This document shows, in pieces, positions 45,500 to 56,316 of a stretch of 64,000 nt of DNA (position 1 is its first letter; each line of letters starts with the position of its first letter). Source of the DNA: Forficula auricularia (Eukaryota > Arthropoda > Insecta > Dermaptera > Forficulidae); NCBI GenBank assembly GCA_024734495.1, contig JALMQS010000187.1, positions 2,719,933 to 2,783,932 of the forward strand. Direction: 5' to 3'. The notes beneath the pieces are model-generated. The model saw nothing but the letters and a program-made list of their open reading frames with translations. It searched no databases and was not told the origin of the DNA. Both the position numbers and the translations under genes were made by a program.

Positions 45500-45665
45500 A
45501 AAAAGAATTTATTTTAAGGTCTAAATCTAGGATTTTATTAGAAAATATGTTTATATTGCATATCAGGGGGTTTCATCCCATCAGGAGTTGAACCTGAGCA
45601 CTAAAACATGCTTCCCGGGCTGATAGTCACACCCTCGAGATAAATCTTTCCCCAACATGCAACAT
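45500..45665 (-). repeat. tRNA-derived SINE
   Basis: On the minus strand, GAGGGTGTGACTATCAGCCC is followed by GTGCTCAGGTTCAACTCCTG, an A-box and B-box arrangement. The tail side (45,500-45,560) carries AAGAATTTATTTTAAGGTCT, also seen in the palindrome at 36,066. Confidence 0.6.
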
Positions 45666-47569
45666 ATAAGAAAAGACAAGATCTCGGTTGTATTTTTGAA
45701 AAATTTCATCTTTTTTCAAAAAGAGATACTTAAATTTTTGAAATAATAATTATTTAATGTCTTAAAGATAGTTAACAACTTATTTTGAAATACAATAAAA
45801 TAATTAAATTAATTAAAATATTAAATGAGGTAGAGTACTTAATAAAGAGAATCTGAAATTAAGCCTCTAGCATAAGAAAAATTCAATCGTTAATTGTATG
45901 GTCGATTGGAACTAGAAAACTGAAGTTTGCCTCTGGTTCCAAGAACATTTTCAACTCATTAGCTACAATAATCTTATTACAGTTCTCTTTAGCTGCTAAT
46001 TTTTGACAGGCAATAATTTTGGTACTAGAATTAATTTTATAGGTTCTTACGTGGCCGACTTTTGGGTATCGTAAATTATGATTGAAAAATTTTATCTTCG
46101 CTTTTTAGATATTTCAACAAAGAAAAACAAAAAATTTGATCAAATTATAATATTCTGGCAGCTAAGTGAGCTACTAAATAAATTGCGAAACGTTGAAAAT
46201 CATAGATTAGTTTTCGTCTCCAGTCTTCAGATTTATTCAATTCAGTACTAGAGAATATGTTAATTGTTTAGTGAGGTCAGATGTAAAAAGCTATGTTGAG
46301 TTTGATCACCTATGAATTATATTTAGAAATATATCATATAGCGTATTGCAAAAATAATTTTAGATAAGTTAGAATGTAGTAAGGTTTTGGCTCAAATTAG
46401 TTTACTCCTTTACTTCTGGAGAATATAGGTATTTTGTAATTTTCTCAGGAACACTATAACTAATCCAATCTGTTTATTAAGTATAATGGCCTGAGCACGC
46501 TGTGTGCTTTGATATACTATATTCTTTGATGTATGCAAATTGTAGCTCGATTACAATCCATGAATGAGAATTGATTATGTCTTATCTACCTACGCTTGAA
46601 AGAACATTTAATACTGTATAAGCAGATTAATTTAAGCTCGTCTTTTTTTGAAAAAATGGTCTAGAACTGAAAAATGCCCAAAAAGGGACTTATTTTAATT
46701 GAAAAGATTTAGTTTATTGATATTATGTTTTTTTATGTATATTTGCATCAAGAAGAGGACAACCTCATTGATTTCACCTTATGGTCCTTTATTAAAAGAG
46801 AGAAGTGGGATTCGGGAGTATGATTTCAAATGTTATATATGAGTAAAGATGTCACAGCAAGATTTTGAACTAAATTAAAATTATATGTTTATTTCAGATG
46901 TCTTTTAAATTTCATTTATATTACTGTTCTTCGTACTTTAAACCAAAAGTCAATACGTAACTTTAGCATTAGTTATGTAATTAATGTATGTGATATGTAT
47001 TTACATAAATAAATATAAAATATATTCTCATATATTATATTTTGGTACAAATCCATATCAGTGCAAATGGCTCATTCATTGAAAACTGACAGAGGATTTC
47101 AATATGCGATTTAATGGATTATTTCTAAATTGATATCTCAAAATGTTATAGATAGGTATAAATAATATTCAGGATGTATTATTAATAGAAATTCTATGGA
47201 TTAAATCGGATATATATCATTAATATTTTTAATATCGAGTTCACTTTCATTGTCCTTGTTTTTCATTGATTAATAATATATATTAAGAGTATAAAAACAC
47301 ACACACATACACATATTCAGAATATTTAATTTATTTATTTTAATGTAAATGCAATTTTGTTTTCACTAAATTCTAATATTTTTACAAAAATAAAAAAAAA
47401 ATTAATAAATGAAATAAAAATAAGCTCAGGTTAACAAAAAATAAATGAAAAAACATTAACACGAGTTTAAATTAGTACCAAAAGTAATTAAATGAATATT
47501 AGTATAATAAACAGAATGGGAATAAAACTCATTAAAAAATTAAAGAATTACATAAAAACAGCGGCCAAG
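45666..47569. other. No recognised gene
   Basis: AT-rich. At 46,730-46,785 an inverse family A arm (TTTGCATCAAGAAGAGGACA, ACCTCATTGATTT) is present without its core. Nothing else is supported. Confidence 0.45.
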
Positions 47570-47630
47570 TGGGACTCGGACTCACATTCCGAAAGGGTTT
47601 GATAGCTTTAATCACGCGTCAGCCGAGATA
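47570..47630 (-). repeat. tRNA-like sequence, SINE head or decayed tRNA
   Basis: On the minus strand, GGCTGACGCGTGATTAAAGC is followed by GTGAGTCCGAGTCCCACTTG. Spacing fits tRNA A and B boxes loosely. GGCCAAGTGGGACTCGGACT on the plus strand is also a style seen in dispersed insect repeats, so I do not call a working tRNA gene. Confidence 0.45.
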
Positions 47631-47639
47631 AATATTTAA

Positions 47640-47760
47640 TTATTTTATTATTATCATCATCGAGTATACAGTTCTAAGACTGGTTTGACGCAACCATCCT
47701 TGTCAACTCAACTCTTTCATATCAACACTTTCCCATCGCTAAAACATCTCATATCTTTCT
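47640..47760 (-). pseudogene. RTE-like LINE 3' end
   Basis: On the minus strand, GGTTGCGTCAAACCAGTCTT then AGAACTGTATACTCGATGAT. This matches the end of the RTE-like frame at 24,830-24,880 (VASNQS, stop, then the same short tail). Only the last few codons and the tail repeat are kept. Confidence 0.65.
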
Positions 47761-48139
47761 TTCACTTTATTACTATATTTCACTTTAGTTCTTCTCATAT
47801 CTTATAGAATTTTTATTTGATAATAATTGCAATAATTTTAATCGAAAGTACTTAAAGTGATCTTATTTATTGATACAAGTCTTCTGTTTTTAACCCCTAA
47901 TAGAAGGGAGTTAAGAACAAGTACGTTCTTCTATTGCTCTATATTGGTCGTCCATCTAAATTGAAACACTGTGAGAGGAGAGATTAGTCATGTAGGCAAA
48001 AAACAAACAGTAGTAGGTTGTAAAGCAATGTAATTTGAAAACTATTATACATTAAAAATGAATAGAGGGGAAAATCCATAAAGCAAAGAAGGGAAGGTTG
48101 TAAGTGAAACCGAGTTAGCACCTATAGATCTTGATTTAT

Positions 48140-48365
48140 TTGAAAAGTTTTTATTTTGTCGAGAGTAGCAGAGCTGTTAAATCATAAAGAGAAATAAAGA
48201 GGTTGTCCTCTGCTTGACGCAGAATGTTTATCTGGCTTGTCGGTTAAGTAAGAACAAAAATTTTCAATATCCACGCGATAATGACCCCATGAAAAATAAT
48301 ATTTATAATAAAAAAAGACTGATGATAGAGATCAAGCCTCAAACAAATAAATAATATATATTTTT
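48140..48365 (+). mobile_element. Family A element with lost GAAAC core
   Basis: It carries GTCGAGAGTAGCAGAGCTGT, GAGAAATAAAGAGGTTGTCC, and later AAAGACTGATGATAGAGATC then AAGCCTCAAACAAATAAATA. CTGATGA is present (about 48,312), but the segment that should hold CTTCGAAACTATAGTC is deleted, so it cannot be a ribozyme. Confidence 0.6.
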
Positions 48366-48390
48366 GTTGTTAGAGTTCATGGCTGTGATG

Positions 48391-48672
48391 GAACTGTATT
48401 AGATGAAGGAGGAGGTATCACAAAGTTGGATGCATTTAGTGAACACTTTGAATAAAATATTAAGCCTGAATTTATTTGGCCATCTTCAGTTAAATGGAGT
48501 TATACAATAACAGCACACATATGTGATTGAACCTAGCCTTGTCAAAAATAAGAATTGTAGTCAAGGTAAATGTTTAATGTGGTAAATTAATTCAGACCTA
48601 AACGTTTTATTCAGGGTGTTTTATTGAACCCAGCGCATCCAACTTTGGCTGATACCTCCTCCTTCATCTAAA
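48391..48672. mobile_element. Foldback MITE-like element
   Basis: TTAGATGAAGGAGGAGGTAT at 48,391 is matched inversely by ATACCTCCTCCTTCATCTAA at about 48,652. Arms of about 60-65 bp continue through CAAAGTTGGATGC. The 145-bp interior is unassigned. No clear target-site duplication. Confidence 0.75.
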
Positions 48673-49429
48673 TAATATACCATATATACATATATATAGG
48701 AAATGATTAGGATGATTTTATTATGTTTGGCTCGAAGGGTTAGTTGGAAGGATATGAGCCGAGCTTAGATGGGAGACGATCTTCAGAGATTAGAATCTCT
48801 CTTGGCGGCGTTAAAGCCAGAAAAAATGCTTCGCCAAAATACGAATTTGCACTAGGCAATTTGAAACATGCTTTAAACAAAATAATGGCACAAGGCCCGC
48901 ATTTATTGCTTCTTCGTTACAGAACGTGTTTACAAATTACTTCTTAGACACAAGTCGTTTCTTTAGCAAATCGTTCCCAGGTGATTAGTCACCTCGGAGA
49001 GCTGCCCCATTCAATGAGGTCCAGCAGTAATGCTGGACATGTAGAAAAATTCTAGCTAATAGGGCTAGAGCACACACAGTAGAGTAGTTAGTGACTAAAC
49101 GATTATTGACCTAATCAATATGACCGTTAGTCAAAACAATTGTTACATATAAGTAAAGACACGGAAGGATTAAGAGAGCCACCTCCTCGCGGTGACACAT
49201 GGTAACGCACCCTTCAGGTGCGGCTAAGTAGTTCTCACACCGCGGTTTTTCAAAAAACATGATGATGATGGTTCTTCAATTTGAAGAAACATCACCATCA
49301 AATTACCTGTTACAAACAGGTTAGAATCAGTAACATGGTTAGGTAATGAGCTCCTGCTCGCAGACCACCATAATCATGCATGTAGTATAGTGTGTGTGTG
49401 TGCCCCATTCAATGACTTTCAACAAATGA
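48673..49429. other. GC-richer unassigned region
   Basis: The stretch 48,730-49,400 is less AT-rich than average and holds short hairpins (for example TTCTTCAATTTGAAGAA at about 49,272). No protein family is recognised in the 67-codon frame at 48,744. It may be the downstream part of the promoter-bearing element at 49,430. Confidence 0.4.
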
Positions 49430-49735
49430 ATGACAACTCACAAATGACAAATGACAACTGAGCTCGCGTCGTCGAGAAGCGAGCTGCTTTTATAACCTGG
49501 CTCTAATTAGCAATTAAGCTGATTGGTTAATTATTCCTGCCTTTAGGATGACGCATGCATAACTTTTGGCGCGCTCGCTTCTCAATTTAAAAGAGACGTG
49601 TCCTTGCTGCCTACCCGCCAGTCGGTCGAAAGATTCTGACGGGCAAACAACAAGCAAACGCCTTTCTCAAGGCAAAAACAAATCTTTATTTTCAAAAGCA
49701 TTTTACATTGAAAGGAGCGGAGAATAAAATCCCAC
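49430..49735 (-). promoter_or_regulatory. Possible LTR or promoter: CCAAT, TATA, initiator-like
   Basis: On the minus strand, TGTGGGATTTTATTC (from 49,735) begins like the solo LTR at 53,797 (TGTGGGATCC). Downstream come AACCAATCAGC (CCAAT box, about 49,530), GGTTATAAAAGCAGC (TATA box, about 49,498) and GAGCTCAGTTGTC (initiator-like, about 49,465). The spacing fits an RNA polymerase II promoter. No matching right end or duplication was found, so a truncated LTR is an inference. Confidence 0.4.
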
Positions 49736-49739
49736 ATAT

Positions 49740-49800
49740 ATTATATGTTTATTTGCATCAAGCAGAGGACAACCTCTTTGTTTCGCTTTATATAGGTCTT
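49740..49800 (-). mobile_element. Family A arm fragment
   Basis: TATGTTTATTTGCATCAAGC, AGAGGACAACCTCTTTGTTT. This is the inverse of the family A arm at 12,995-13,030, without a core motif. Confidence 0.6.
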
Positions 49801-50165
49801 GAGTCTGACAAGCCTGTCATTACCGAAGAGAAGAGAAGAGAATGGTCAGACGAAAGGGTATAACATAGAGCTATATACGAAGGTGTCTGTGAACTCAAAT
49901 CATTAAGGAGTGAAGATTATAAAAGACGGAGAATAGGGAGGGAGGGAGAGAGTTCCAGTTTCTAGAAGTCATAGAGATAAAGGTGATTCGACATTTCTCA
50001 TATTCGATCGCGAAGAGATGATGGGTCGGTTACGTGCAAAGTATCATTTGAGGGGCGAATTATTGATTTTAACTCATAGGAGCTCGTGCCGTGATAGTTT
50101 CTATAAAAAAGGCAAATCACGAAAACATTTCTTAGATGGGTCAGCTGACAGATAGTGTGTTTAAT
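49801..50165. repeat. Dispersed repeat (AGTTCCAGT..GAAGTCATAG)
   Basis: GAGTTCCAGTTTCTAGAAGT, CATAGAGATAAA and later TTCGATCGCGAAGAG (49,950-50,020) recur at about 59,038-59,130 and 61,117-61,160. This marks an unnamed dispersed family. Confidence 0.6.
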
Positions 50166-50169
50166 ATGT

Positions 50170-50889
50170 CACTACTCCAGAACAAGACTGGTCTAACTCA
50201 AAAAAGCGATTTTTCAGGAGAGCCGATTAAAGTTTCTTCTTTTCCTTTCCTTTGATATCCATTGCCTGCGTTATCCGATTGTTGAAATTTTGAACGAATC
50301 ATCACAATCATAGAACTCCCTTATAGATTTCCAGAGGTTTTCCCCCCTCTCTATAGTTTTATTATTTTTTATGATTAATTTATGGGCAAAACTCCAAGAT
50401 GTTCCTTTCTTATACCGAAATATTTATGAATAGTGGATTATTGTGTGATAAATCAACAGTAAGTAACTTTTTCATATCATTCTCTAGTACAAAACTCAAT
50501 TATTATGACAATGGCTATTTTTTGAAGAGAATAATCTATTGTGAAATAAGGTAATTTACGGTTCAAAATAGAGCCATATCATAATAGTTCAGTTTTGCAC
50601 TAGAGAATGAAATGAAAAAGTTACTTACTGTTGGTTTATCACACAATAATCCACTATTGCACAGTAGAAACGCACCGTCTCCCATGTGTGACTGAGATAA
50701 TTCACTCTTGCACGCCCCCCTTCCACAAATCCAAGATAGCTCACTTATACGCGCTCTATCTTGGGGTGATCCACTAAGTTGTTTAAGAAACGGTCTTGCA
50801 CAGAGATAGTAGAGGCAATTTTAAGATAATTCGCGCAAAAAATTCAAAATCGCATTTTTTAGTTAGACCAGTCTTGTTCTGGAGTAGTG
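50170..50889. mobile_element. CMC/Chapaev-like MITE, 720 bp
   Basis: Ends are CACTACTCCAGAACAAGACT and its inverse; the inverted repeat runs about 50 bp. ATGT flanks both sides (50,166-50,169 and 50,890-50,893). CACTA-type ends with a 4-bp duplication fit the Chapaev branch of the CMC superfamily. A second inverted repeat lies inside (arms about 50,428-50,515 and 50,580-50,660), so it is a nested hairpin. No transposase. Confidence 0.75.
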
Positions 50890-50893
50890 ATGT

Positions 50894-52059
50894 TTTCCCT
50901 AAAAATTCACTCTTTGCGGAAATCACGATATGCGTGACTAGTCGAGGAATTTATAATTAATAGTTACATGTAATGTAATAGCGAATTCACCCTTCCTGAA
51001 AACAGCTGCTAGAAAGGTTTCTTGGGAGACAAACTTGATTCCCCCATAATAATAATACATTTACCTCGCCGTTAACTTGCGCCTCTGATTTTCGCCAATA
51101 ACTATTTTGTATTTAATTATGAATTAATTAAAAATTAAAATACGTATTCGATAATGTTAATTAAACAATTGATATTTGTTACAACTTTAAACGTTTTTGT
51201 AGAAATTTATTAAAAGAAAAAGTTTAATTTTCGGAAAAATGTATTATTTTCACGATAAGATTAATGATGTTTGTGGAACGAGTGGTATACCAATTGAGCC
51301 GTTGTCAAGTGGATGTCTGCAGCTACCAACACAACACTGTCACGTTGTCTATTTCGCTGTGCATAATGAGACACTACACAGTGTGTCCTAAATCTTTAAT
51401 CATTTTGTATTTCACCGTAAACAAGATTTATTTTCCTCTCTAGCTTGACTTAACCAAGAGATATTCTGGGAATTGCCATGCTACACCAAAATACCTTCAG
51501 GGATTTTACTAAGAAATTCAAGAAGCTTTTTGTCACGTTGGATACTTAAAATAGAGCTTACAGAGATTTTTCTTCTTTCTCCTTATTAAATGGCACTTCT
51601 TGTTCTCTGAGTTTGTTATCTTGTCTTATTCCTTTGATTCTATTTTTGTTAATAATGAACCCATTTTTTATGTAAAGTTATCTGATTCTCTTTTCTATTC
51701 TTAAAAGTCTGGAAAATCAGCTTTTCGTAAACGAAGGATAGGAAATATTTTTTAGTAGGTCGCCATAAAAGTTTTATTTTCATACTATAAGAAATATTTT
51801 TTTTTTTAATTAAGAAATTGAGAAGAGAGTGAAGACTTTTTAAAGACTCTTTAAGTATATATTGTATCAATAAAATCAATGAATAAAAAATATATTTTTG
51901 GTTTGAGATTTTGAGGCTTTGGGAATCAGTTTTATGAAGGTAACTAATGTTTCTAGTAAAACACCAGTGTGTAAAAATATTCTAGAAAGAATTGAATAGA
52001 CAAACAACTAGCCAACACATTTATATAAAATGTTACTATCAAATTAATAAGAAAAAAAA
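50894..52059. other. No recognised feature
   Basis: AT-rich; the 76-codon minus-strand frame at 51,649 is Lys- and Leu-rich without a domain. Nothing supported. Confidence 0.45.
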
Positions 52060-52220
52060 TGAAGTTTTCCACATTTTTGACACGGAAGTTCTAAAAAGTT
52101 AGAGAGCCCAAAATCTACTTAGTTTTCTGCATTGAAAATATAATCATTTTGGCACGAGAACTAACTTTCTATGACTCTTCATTCTTGAGTTGTGGGTATC
52201 GAAATGTCAGATACAGGGAT
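52060..52220 (-). repeat. Dispersed repeat, same family as 11,905
   Basis: On the minus strand it carries TTTGGGCTCTCTAACTTTTT, AGAACTTCC, and farther on the CATTCTTGAGTTGTGG-type flank. It is the third copy of this non-coding family in the window. Confidence 0.5.
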
Positions 52221-52293
52221 AGAAGAACCACAGTAGACAGACAACAAGAAAATTATAGTTGGATCCTAAGGGAGGAGGCATGTGCATTGTGCA

Positions 52294-52612
52294 CAGTGGC
52301 GTAGCCAGAAAATTTTCATGAGTGGGGGGGGTCAATCCTCAAAACAAAATACATTGTATACCATATGTATTTAGTGGGAATTTTTTTTTATTAAAACAAA
52401 TAGATACTTCAAGAAATTAAAAAACAACATTATTCTTGATTAAACATATTAAATATAATAATATCCCTACAACGACTTTTTTAATTTAATCGGTGGACAT
52501 AAATAATCAAAATAATATGGAATATATTTAATTACGGGTAGTTTGCAATAAGAAACCGTTTGCCGTTGCCGTTACTCATCCTATGAGCCCTGCCCCCATG
52601 GCTACGCCCCTG
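52294..52612. mobile_element. hAT MITE, 319 bp, with 8-bp duplication
   Basis: It begins CAGTGGCGTAGCCAG and ends ATGGCTACGCCCCTG, a widespread hAT terminal pair. ATTGTGCA is present at 52,286-52,293 and 52,613-52,620, a perfect 8-bp target-site duplication, the hallmark of hAT. The interior is AT-rich and non-coding. The perfect duplication suggests a fairly recent insertion. Confidence 0.93.
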
Positions 52613-52788
52613 ATTGTGCATCCTCTTGCCTCCCCCCCCTTCCCACGTCTGCGGACGCCAATACTCTAGATTTCACCTGATCAGATTCACTATAGAAAAA
52701 ATATTCTTAATATTTATTTTATGAAAAAATATTAATTTTCATAAGAACATCTGATTGTTTGGAGAACATTATTCCGCTAACAGAATTT

Positions 52789-53024
52789 TTTTTTTTTTTT
52801 TTATAAATTTTATTAAACCAATTATTTTACATTAATTAATGTATACATTGTATTTTTGCTTCGATTCCGGGGATTACTTCTCCACCATCGAGTGTCCTTA
52901 TTCATCTTTAGTCCTTGTTTTTAATAAGAGGAAAAATCTAATTATATAAAAAAACCTCTTTTCCGATAATTATTTCAATTCCATTATTCCCCAATCAAGT
53001 CGATTGGTATCCTCCAATTAATTC
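52789..53024 (-). pseudogene. Retroposed poly(A) transcript fragment of unknown origin
   Basis: On the minus strand it ends AATAAAATTTATAAAA with a poly(A) tail (T-run at about 52,787-52,802). ATTCCGCTAACAGAATTT flanks both sides (52,771-52,788 and 53,025-53,042), an 18-bp target-site duplication. This shows LINE-driven insertion of a polyadenylated RNA of about 235 bases. I see no tRNA-type A and B boxes and no known LINE end. It is probably the 3' end of a host mRNA or an unrecognised SINE. A short open piece, LDGGEVIPGIEAKIQCIH, is too short to identify. Confidence 0.8.
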
Positions 53025-53042
53025 ATTCCGCTAACAGAATTT

Positions 53043-53796
53043 ATGTTTTCTGTACCTATGCCTGAAAAGTCTATATATAGAAATCGCTAAAAAGTAAAAT
53101 GCTCTTTATTCAAATTAATAAGTCATAACACTCAATAAAGATAAAAAAAACTTATTTAATATTAAATGAAAATGAACCTAATAAAAATAGAATAATGGCT
53201 CTTTGAGCTGGAAGCGAAAACGGTTTTATAGAATCCAGTATCAAATACTGACTCAACAGAAAATATCTATCCAGTTGTGTTCAGCGATGTGGCTGGCTTG
53301 CTGAGCTGGTCTCTTCTCTCTCACCCGATTCAATCTCTCATGACCTGTTAGCATTTCAATATATTATCAAGTTGAAACTTTATTCGTTATGGGGATGTTT
53401 TAAAAAATGGGAATCCTTTATTTGATTATTAAAAAAAATGTGTGCGTCTCGGGACGGGCGACACAAGTGATAACTTAAACTAATCAACTAATTTTTTAGG
53501 AAGACAATTGCAAGGATAATTGCCCGGAGAAAAGAGAATTGAATATTTAATTTGAATTAGAAGAGTGGGGGAAGGGGGCAAAGGAATAATTATTAATATT
53601 TTTTTTTTGGCTTTTCGGCCTTTCTAGCCTAATTATTAATATATTTAATATTTCTGGATTTAAAATTAAGTGTTGTCTTTCTTTCAGTTTAATTCAATTA
53701 TACATATTTCAAATTTGCCGCGCCGCAACATATTCAATAAATTCTATTTATAAAATACATAGCTATATATAATATATTCAATTATTTCCACACTTA
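53043..53796. other. No recognised gene; short repeat at 53,607
   Basis: TTTTGGCTTTTCGGCCTTTC at about 53,607 matches 14,577. The rest is AT-rich and unassigned. Confidence 0.45.
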
Positions 53797-54498
53797 TGTG
53801 GGATCCAGCCAAGCCAACTTCCCCTGGTCCTACACACCATGACACCGCCCTGATTCCAGCCACCTCGCGCCTCCGTCAATCTGAGCAGCAGCCTGGCAGA
53901 TTTTACCAGGCAACGCACTGCCAAGTTTCAGTAGGATTTCCACGCAGCCCCCCAAGTAAGCAAGCAATCCCCCAGTGGCTCCACCACCCCAATCTGCACC
54001 CGTTCAACCCCCTCCAGCGAAGAGCTAGCTTTCCCCTCGAATTGCGCACGCACGCCCCCTCACGCTACAAGTCAAAATCGTCGCCGCACGACCAGCTAGT
54101 CCCTGATTGGCCATAATAACAAATGCGCTGATTGGCCGAAATAAGGACCTATCATCAGGAGCCCCAGATATCAACGCGGCCTCTATAAAGATCGTCTTCC
54201 AAGTTGAAGACGGCAGTTCATCCCAGAGTTACGATTTCCCCTCCGACACGAACAGTTCATCCATCAGTTCAGTTCAGTTTAGTTCAGTTCATCAAGTATA
54301 TGTTTACCGAAGATTTAACCAGCAAGTTTCAAGAAGTATTTTTCTACTCAAGATACACGAACATCTCCAGTTTTATTTCTACATTTATAAAGCATTTTGT
54401 TATATTATTATTATCGAAAAGCATTGAATAAATCATTATTATTGAAAATACTTGTGTCTTTCTTCACCTGGTTTAAGCCACCTAGAATAATCCCTACA
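53797..54498 (+). mobile_element. Solo LTR, gypsy-like, 702 bp
   Basis: It starts TGTGGGATCC and ends AATCCCTACA, so it has the TG..CA form with short inverted ends. CTTA flanks both sides (53,793-53,796 and 54,499-54,502), a 4-bp duplication. Inside, in order, are two inverted CCAAT boxes (CTGATTGGCC at about 54,103 and 54,129), a TATA box (CTCTATAAAGATC, about 54,180), repeated CAGTTCAGTTCAGTT (about 54,265), and AATAAATC (about 54,427) as a polyadenylation signal. It is C-rich in the first 300 bases, unlike its surroundings. No gag or pol follows, so this is a solo LTR. Gypsy assignment rests on duplication length and layout. Confidence 0.85.
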
Positions 54499-54559
54499 CT
54501 TATAATAAAGTCTAATTCAAAAATATTCATTTTAGTAAAAGTAAAAAGCAAAGATTTTT

Positions 54560-54740
54560 ATAATAGTTCTATGGTCTAGTGGTAAAGTGTCTGGCCTCTG
54601 ATGCAAGAGGTCTCAGGTTCTAATCTGACATCCGGCAAGTCATTTTTTAAAGAGTCGTATGAGAGAGAGAAAGGGAAGCCAGGCAGACTGGCGCCGTATC
54701 GCGTTACGTAACGAAGCGGTTTACCCTCCCAAAAGAAGTT
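54560..54740 (+). repeat. tRNA-like SINE head
   Basis: TATGGTCTAGTGGTAAAGTG is a good A box. CTCAGGTTCTAATCTGAC is a B box with one change from GGTTCGAnTC. The sequence between can form an anticodon-like stem (CCTC with GAGG). The body continues GGGAAGCCAGGCAGACTGGC to about 54,740. It is not a canonical tRNA gene, so a SINE or a decayed tRNA is likely. Confidence 0.6.
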
Positions 54741-54929
54741 ATCACTTAAAAAACTCTACAAACTGTCCGAGAATTGGCGACAACGTTACTTATTTATAGT
54801 ATTCCCAAGGCTATAATTTTTTAAGCCTTGTAGAAAGTCCGTTTTAGTAATAAAAATGTCTGAATATCAATTATAACTAATTAGATTTTAAGTGTTCTGC
54901 TTCAGAACTTCTGGTTAAAATACACATAA

Positions 54930-55140
54930 TCATTAAGTAAGCTGGCCAAGAGCAAGTCGGACTCGTTACAAATGCTATATTTTTCAAAATACTTGAGATA
55001 TGAAATTCGTAGTTTTTTTCGTTGATCAGGAAAATATGGGTGAATTTGAGGAACCTTCCCAATTTATGCAAGTTAAAGAACTTCTGAACACAGACGGATA
55101 CAAAACCCTCTTAAAAATGGCTAGTTTGTGTCTCTCTCAA
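54930..55140 (-). repeat. Dispersed repeat (GTCGGACTCG)
   Basis: AGCTGGCCAAGAGCAAGTCG and GACTCG (54,942-54,967) are followed by ATACTTGAGATATGAAATTC. This matches, in inverse, text at 45,360 and 38,026. GGCCAAGAGC..GTCGGACTCG is a common dispersed repeat signature in insects. Confidence 0.55.
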
Positions 55141-56159
55141 ACTCGTCATTTTTAAGTGAATTAAATTTTAAAATATTTTGTCTAATTTTACATTAAAAAA
55201 TCTTTACAGGAATATATCTCGAATCGCATGATAACAAATATGGTTAATTTTAGACCCCTCACAAAATTTAACCCTCCTCAAAATAATAATAGGATTTTTG
55301 ATTTTGTGAAAAATGAAAACAAATTACTTGTACATTTCAAACTTGTATCTTATTTAGTTTATGAGCTACATAATTTTGACAAACAACGAACAGACATTCC
55401 TACCGACAATACTAATAGGGTCCACTTTAACTTATTAACTCAATCTTAAAAATAGATTTTTAATATAGGAACCATCGTAGGGTTTTAAATAATAAGATGA
55501 AATTTAGTAGGGGGGTAGTTTATCTATAAATAAACATCTCTCTGACAAGTTTTATCTTTGTAACAAAAACCGTTAGCTGTGGATAAAATTGCCAATTTTC
55601 AAAATTAACGGAAAGCTTACTAAGTCTTTGTTTTCACTTTTTTCTTCCAATTAGACGCTTATTTTCGTTTGTGCATATTAATCTAGAATGGGATCAATAC
55701 ACGTCATCCAATTTTACTTTTACTCTTTACCATCATTTTCAAGATCTAATTATCATCGTTAAAAAATAGCCAAATTCTAATCAATATTTCATCTATCAAA
55801 GAGGTGAGCTCTCAAAAAGATAAGCAAATTACATCATGCAAATTTTTATTTTTTTTTAGTGAATAACAATATAAAAATTGTACTATCAAATAAAGTATAA
55901 AAGTTAGTAGTAAAAATGTATAAATAGATATTTTATTATTAAACATGTTTCGTTCAAAAGCATCTCGTTTTTATGTTATTTGAGAACAAAATGTGAAAGT
56001 TGAAATTGATTCTTTAGTTTTACAAGCGGTCAACGAACAACTTTTATTTGCATTTTTATATTTCCAAATGTCAAGAAATTGAAGTAGTTTTTGGAGACGA
56101 ACGGATAAGTGAATTGAGTGGATTTTGATGAGGAAGTCCAACTACACTACACTAAATTC
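55141..56159. other. No recognised gene
   Basis: AT-rich. A 73-codon frame at 55,228 ends in GACAATACTAATAGGGTCC-type text that looks like the end of the dispersed repeat class above, so it is not a gene. Confidence 0.45.
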
Positions 56160-56316
56160 TGCTGAGAATGAAATACTGTATAATATTGTTATTGCCACTA
56201 GGAGAGGAGGCAGAGGGGAATGTCACATTGAATTTCTTTCACGGAACTTTCAAAACCCTGAGGAAGGAGAGAATAAACCTCCGAACCGTCCGTTTTGAAT
56301 AAAAAAAATAGTTATA
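56160..56316 (+). mobile_element. Family D half element with hammerhead-like motif
   Basis: CTGAGGA (56,258-56,264), one A, GGAG with CTCC, GAACC (56,283-56,287), GTC (56,288-56,290). TTCAAAAC before (56,249-56,256) pairs with GTTTTGAA after (56,292-56,299), 8 perfect pairs. This stem I differs in sequence from the family D copy at 20,926 but keeps the pairing. The GAAAC core has changed to GAACC. Confidence 0.65.

Noticed and set aside
54107..54431. Open frames inside the solo LTR
   Set aside because: They overlap promoter and terminator-like signals of the LTR and have no domain.
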